From contig NZ_VMNW02000010.1 in NCBI RefSeq assembly GCF_007713735.2, positions 89,701-153,700 of the forward strand: a stretch of 64,000 nucleotides of DNA, in the 5' to 3' direction. The notes below the pieces were generated by a model that was given only the letters and a program-made list of their open reading frames with translations, did not search any database and was not told the DNA's origin. Source of the stretch: Amycolatopsis acidicola (GTDB lineage: Bacteria > Actinomycetota > Actinomycetes > Mycobacteriales > Pseudonocardiaceae). Shown here piece by piece: positions 62,051 through 64,000 of the stretch. Each line of letters opens with the position of its first letter. Position 1 is the first letter of the stretch. The translations under genes were made by a program, and so were the position numbers.

Positions 62051-63172
62051 TCAGTCGAAGAGGATCACGCCGCGCAGGTTCAGGCCGTCGTGCAGATCGC
62101 GGTACCCCGCGCGCAGTTCGTCGAGCCCGTACGTGCGGGTGATCAGGTCATCCAGGTTCAGTGCGCCCGAGCGGTACATCCCGATCTGCCGCGGAATGTC
62201 GGCCATGGGGTTGCAGTGTCCGAAAAGCGAGCCCTGGAGCCGCTTCTGCAGCAGGGTGAGCTCGCGTGTGCTGACCGGGATGCCGCCGGCGTCGTCCGAT
62301 GGCGCCATGCCGGTCACCACCACGGTGCCCGCCTTCCGGATGGAGCCGAACGCCTGCGCCACGTGTTCGCCCCGCACCACGCCGACCGTGACGATCGCTT
62401 GATCGGCTCCCTGCCCGTTGGTCAGCGACCGGGCGAAATCGGCGGCGTCTGCCATGTCGGCGAAGGCGACGGTCGCTCCCAGCCTGATCGCCGTCTCCCG
62501 CTTGAACTCCACGGGATCCACGGCGATGACCGCTTCCGCGCCGGCGTGCGCGGCCCCCTGCACGGCGTTGATGCCGACGCCTCCGGCGCCCTGCACGATC
62601 GTCACGTCGCCGGGACGCACCTCGGCGGCGTAGACCGCGGAGCCCCAGCCGGTGCCCACCGCACAGCCGAGCAGGCAGATCTTGTCCAGCGGAAGGTCGT
62701 CGGCGACCTTGATCGCCGAATCGACCGACACGACGGTGCGCTCCGCGAAGGAACCGACTCCGCATAACTGCCCGACAGCCGCACCGTCCAGCGCGAACCG
62801 GTAACTGCCCGGATCGTCGTAACGGGAGCCGGTCAGGGAAAAACGGCCGAGATCGCACAGGTTCGTCCGGCCCTCCGCACACCAGCGGCAGCGCCCGCAG
62901 GACGCCACGAACGAGAACACGACGTGGTCGCCCACACTCCAGCCGGGCGTGCTCGGCCCGACCTGCTCGACCACACCGGCGCCCTCGTGCCCGCCGATGA
63001 TCGGGTAGTGGCCGGTGATCGTGTCACCGGTCTGCAAGTGGTCGTCGGAATGGCACAGGCCACTCGCGGCCATCTTGACCTGGATCTCGCCCTGGCGCGG
63101 CGCGTCCAGCTCGACCTCGGCGACCTCGAACGGTTTTCCCGCCGCCCGGACCAGGGCGGCACGCGTCCTCAT
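62051..63172 (-). CDS. NDMA-dependent alcohol dehydrogenase (Rxyl_3153 type)
   Basis: A 373-residue zinc medium-chain dehydrogenase. Catalytic zinc ligands in LCHSDDHL and GGHEGAGVV, structural cysteines in SCGRCRWCAEGRTNLC, coenzyme loop QGAGGVGINAVQGA and the SLTNGQGAD stretch. This group keeps NAD(H) bound and uses an external acceptor, mycofactocin in vivo. ATG at 63172 overlaps the stop of the luciferase-like gene (ATGA, 63169-63172). The partial enzyme at 1-597 is a paralogue. Confidence 0.92.
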   Translation of the reverse strand: MRTRAALVRAAGKPFEVAEVELDAPRQGEIQVKMAASGLCHSDDHLQTGDTITGHYPIIGGHEGAGVVEQVGPSTPGWSVGDHVVFSFVASCGRCRWCAEGRTNLCDLGRFSLTGSRYDDPGSYRFALDGAAVGQLCGVGSFAERTVVSVDSAIKVADDLPLDKICLLGCAVGTGWGSAVYAAEVRPGDVTIVQGAGGVGINAVQGAAHAGAEAVIAVDPVEFKRETAIRLGATVAFADMADAADFARSLTNGQGADQAIVTVGVVRGEHVAQAFGSIRKAGTVVVTGMAPSDDAGGIPVSTRELTLLQKRLQGSLFGHCNPMADIPRQIGMYRSGALNLDDLITRTYGLDELRAGYRDLHDGLNLRGVILFD

Positions 63173-64000
63173 CGTGCGACCTCGTGCCGCGCCGGCAGGG
63201 GCAGCACGCCGTTGTCCAGAGCTTCGCGGCATTCCCGCACCTGGCGCGCGGTTTCGGCGCTCCCGTCGTCGAGGCCGCTCATCACGACCACGCGATCGAG
63301 GCCGAGTTTCTCCAACCGCGCGAGGCGTTCGGCGCAGTAGCCGGGAGAACCGACGATGGCGAAGCGGTTCATGAAGTCCAGGTCCACGGCCCCGTTGTGG
63401 CCGGCGTCGAGTTCACCGTGGTGGCGGACGTCGTAGGCAGCCGAGAGTTTCTCGAGCGACGCCGCCGCGGCCGCCCCGACGCCCGCCTGCGCCTTGCCGT
63501 ACATCGCCGAAAACCGGGAGAAGATGCTCACCCCGCTCGCGGCGACGCGGCGCGCGACCTCGATGTCGTCGTGGCAGACGACGTTGACATACGCGCCGAA
63601 CGACAGCTCGTCCGGGTTCAGGCCGGCTGTTTCCCTTGCCGCACGGGCGGTTTCGATCGCTTTCCGGATGCGCTCCTCGTCGGCCCCCACGGTGAAACTG
63701 ACGTGCCGGGACCGCCGGGCCCCGATGCCGATGACCTTGGGCCCCGTCGCGGCCACATCCACCGGGACCACCGGCACCGAGTCGTCGAGCCGCTGGAGCG
63801 TGCTGCCCTCGGGAACCTCCGCGACCCCCATGTCGGACACCGGCCGGTACCCGTCCGCAGCGAGTTCACCGAGCGGCACGGACACGCCGGTCAGGTACTT
63901 GGCGAGGTGGTCGAGGAACCGGTCGAACGGCCCCAGGGGCGCGGGAGCGAGTCCGAGCTGGGCAAGGCACGCGTCGCCCCGCCCTACCCCGATGACGACC
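63169..64000 (-). CDS. Luciferase-like (LLM class) F420-dependent oxidoreductase, 5' end cut by window
   Basis: C-terminal 276 residues of an LLM-class enzyme; the frame stays open to base 64000. Visible features: VVIGVGRGDACLAQLGLAPAPL, VDVAATGPKVIGIGARRSRHVSFTVG and the GSPGYCAERLARLEKLGLDRVVV motif of the C-terminal barrel. It is translationally coupled to the NDMA-type alcohol dehydrogenase and is the most upstream visible gene of the four-gene unit ending at 59703. F420 rather than FMN use is inferred from the subfamily. Confidence 0.87.
   Translation of the reverse strand, partial: VVIGVGRGDACLAQLGLAPAPLGPFDRFLDHLAKYLTGVSVPLGELAADGYRPVSDMGVAEVPEGSTLQRLDDSVPVVPVDVAATGPKVIGIGARRSRHVSFTVGADEERIRKAIETARAARETAGLNPDELSFGAYVNVVCHDDIEVARRVAASGVSIFSRFSAMYGKAQAGVGAAAAASLEKLSAAYDVRHHGELDAGHNGAVDLDFMNRFAIVGSPGYCAERLARLEKLGLDRVVVMSGLDDGSAETARQVRECREALDNGVLPLPARHEVAR

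Overview
The window is a continuous stretch of high-GC actinobacterial chromosome. Third codon positions are almost all G or C, GTG and TTG starts are common, many genes overlap by ATGA or GTGA, and an F420-dependent glucose-6-phosphate dehydrogenase (fgd) is present. The gene mix (fgd, luciferase-like F420 enzymes, NDMA/mycofactocin-type alcohol dehydrogenases, many CoA-linked catabolic genes, MmyB-like regulators) suggests a Pseudonocardiales member such as Amycolatopsis; that placement is inference. I see no rRNA, tRNA, CRISPR array, transposase or phage gene.

Layout. 1-5030: the tail of an NDMA-type alcohol dehydrogenase, an IclR regulator, an aromatic-acid type transporter, then a cupin / carboxymuconolactone decarboxylase-like / hydroxyisobutyrate dehydrogenase-like operon ending in a remnant of a mycofactocin-type SDR. 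5037-8946: a decaying zone with an SDR lacking its catalytic Tyr/Lys, a zinc alcohol dehydrogenase joined in frame to a truncated transporter, an aldo/keto reductase pseudogene with several internal losses, and an intact aldo/keto reductase. 9264-17215: a transporter/DUF2255/AhpD-like/alcohol dehydrogenase operon, three MmyB-like regulators, a cupin, fgd and a PPOX flavoprotein. 17296-24179: acyl-CoA dehydrogenase with two SMP-30-type lactonases, an MHS transporter plus alcohol dehydrogenase, and a FadR-type GntR regulator.

24384-36437 is one 11-gene minus-strand operon: CoA transferase, crotonase, acyl-CoA dehydrogenase, SDR, two 3-hydroxyacyl-CoA dehydrogenases, a MenB/BadI-type crotonase, a second degenerate acyl-CoA dehydrogenase, an acyl-CoA ligase and two MmgE/PrpD proteins. 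The content fits CoA-activation, beta-oxidation-like attack on and hydrolytic opening of an alicyclic ring acid. 36554-46158 holds transporters, aldehyde dehydrogenases, a luciferase-like oxidoreductase, a CoA transferase, a cupin and a double-hotdog thioesterase. 46238-51278 encodes a paired MaoC hydratase, an isovaleryl-type acyl-CoA dehydrogenase, a CoA transferase, a DUF35 protein and a thiolase-fold protein without the nucleophilic Cys, a set resembling the steroid side-chain retro-aldolase module. 51504-59610 is an eight-gene operon (SDRs, aldehyde dehydrogenase, PrpD, a DNA-binding-domain-only GntR, MHS transporter, alcohol dehydrogenase, crotonase). 59703-64000 holds a DUF6282 hydrolase, a transporter, an NDMA-type alcohol dehydrogenase and a luciferase-like enzyme.

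How it works together. Five promoters of the separate catabolic operons share one architecture: a TTGAC-like -35 box, a 17-18 base spacer ending in TAATGTC-N-GA, and a -10 box whose first two bases complete a TGTC-N-GACA palindrome. This is the T-GT-NNN-AC-A pattern of FadR-type GntR operators, so the GntR protein at 23412-24179, and perhaps the truncated paralogue at 54750-55040, probably controls the whole set as one regulon. The substrate cannot be read from the sequence; an alicyclic or terpenoid-like carboxylic acid is the best guess.
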